DNA of 64,000 bases from Curtobacterium sp. Leaf183 (lineage in GTDB: Bacteria; Actinomycetota; Actinomycetes; Actinomycetales; Microbacteriaceae): positions 21,449 through 85,448 of the forward strand of contig NZ_LMPO01000007.1 of assembly GCF_001424385.1 (NCBI RefSeq), given 5' to 3'. The notes beneath the pieces were generated by a model that was not told the DNA's origin, did not search any database, and saw nothing but the letters and a program-made list of their open reading frames with translations. The translations under genes were made by a program, and so were the position numbers. Shown here one piece after another: positions 63,565 through 64,000 of this stretch (the first letter of the stretch is position 1; each line of letters opens with the position of its first letter).

Positions 63565-63941
63565 ACCGGACGCTCCTGAAGCGTGTCCTGTGGACCGTGG
63601 CGTTGCTCCCGCGCAACGCCTGCGTCGTCGTGCTCCGGGCCTACCGTGCCGTCATCTCACCCCTGTACGGCAACGTCTGTCGGTACCATCCCTCGTGCTC
63701 GCGCTACGCGCTCGAAGCGATCCAGCAGTACGGCGTCGTACGCGGGACCGCCATGGGCGCATGGCGCATCGGCCGCTGCAACCCCTGGGCTGCCGGCGGC
63801 ATCGACGACGTCCCTGATCGTCGTCGGCCCTACCTCGTCAACCGGTTCGGGTTCGTCCTGGCTCCGGTGCCGCAGCAATCGCAGTCCCCGGTCAGCTCGG
63901 TCCGACCGATGCTGCTCCCCCAGCGCACTCGAAAGGCGTGA
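63561..63941 (+). CDS. yidD: Membrane protein insertion efficiency factor YidD
   Basis: 126 residues. Core of the family: RAYRAVISPLYGNVCRYHPSCSRYALEAI, with conserved cysteines, and GAWRIGRCNPWAAGG (quoted in part). It is a small membrane-associated helper of YidC. A hydrophobic N-terminal helix and a longer than usual C-terminal tail are present. It lies between rnpA and yidC as in most bacteria. Confidence 0.94.
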   Translation: MNRTLLKRVLWTVALLPRNACVVVLRAYRAVISPLYGNVCRYHPSCSRYALEAIQQYGVVRGTAMGAWRIGRCNPWAAGGIDDVPDRRRPYLVNRFGFVLAPVPQQSQSPVSSVRPMLLPQRTRKA

Positions 63942-63949
63942 CCGTCCTC

Positions 63950-64000
63950 ATGGACCTCATCGGAACGATCCTCTGGCCCCTCAAGTGGGTGGTCTCGGCC
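63950..64000 (+). CDS. yidC: Membrane protein insertase YidC, first 17 codons only
   Basis: ATG at 63950 opens MDLIGTILWPLKWVVSA, cut by the window edge. The start of a hydrophobic segment right after yidD matches actinobacterial YidC/Oxa1 proteins. The rest lies outside the window. Confidence 0.85.
   Translation, partial: MDLIGTILWPLKWVVSA

Overview
The window is very GC-rich DNA from an actinobacterium. Gene content and order point to the family Microbacteriaceae; a Curtobacterium-like genus is my guess, not a demonstration. The right end is the replication-origin region: dnaN, gnd, recF, a DciA-type DUF721 gene, gyrB and gyrA lie left of dnaA, and rpmH, rnpA, yidD and the start of yidC lie right of it. 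DnaA boxes flank dnaA on both sides. No transposase, integrase, phage gene or CRISPR array was seen.

Layout. 1-7.0 kb (minus strand): a GntR/FCD regulator cut by the window edge, then a tight three-gene unit of a carboxylate-amine ligase fused to a circularly permuted ATP-grasp, an AsnB-type amidotransferase and an S9 peptidase. The unit looks like synthesis and turnover of a small amidated peptide, comparable to the N-acetylglutaminylglutamine amide osmolyte system. 7.1-10.0 kb (plus): an alpha/beta-hydrolase fused to a gluconate-2-dehydrogenase-subunit-3 domain, coupled to a GMC oxidoreductase. 10.2-20.6 kb: a divergent polyamine locus. Leftward are an aminobutyraldehyde dehydrogenase and a PotADBC uptake system; rightward are an Lrp/AsnC regulator, a class III aminotransferase, a PuuB-like oxidase and a flavin amine oxidase. 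20.6-29.8 kb: accessory single genes (lipoprotein, SDR, TPR protein, P-loop kinase, glyoxalase-fold protein, APH-type kinase, esterase, a second aldehyde dehydrogenase, a secreted beta-rich protein, a GNAT acetyltransferase). 29.9-35.8 kb: gabT-gabD-putrescine oxidase, divergent from a PucR-type regulator. 36.0-37.6 kb: a MazEF-like toxin-antitoxin pair and an epimerase.

37.9-51.3 kb is the conserved actinobacterial growth and division neighbourhood: tRNA-Leu, fhaA-fhaB-pstP-rodA-pbpA-pknA-pknB, trpG/pabA, crgA, a rhomboid protease, ppiA, a coiled membrane protein, tRNA-Ala and tRNA-Ile. The kinases, their phosphatase, FHA readers and wall-synthesis enzymes form one near-continuous operon. 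It is read head-on to the fork that leaves oriC leftward.

Together the two amine loci encode a full route: putrescine is imported (PotADBC) and deaminated (aminotransferase or oxidases) to 4-aminobutanal, which is oxidised to GABA, transaminated (GabT) to succinate semialdehyde and oxidised (GabD) to succinate. Points worth attention are the ligase/amidotransferase/peptidase unit, a second DnaA-box cluster at 48.4 kb about 12 kb from oriC, a dispersed family of long intergenic palindromes, and a recurrent promoter layout in which a TANNNT -10 box ends 6-7 nt before the start codon, predicting leaderless mRNAs.
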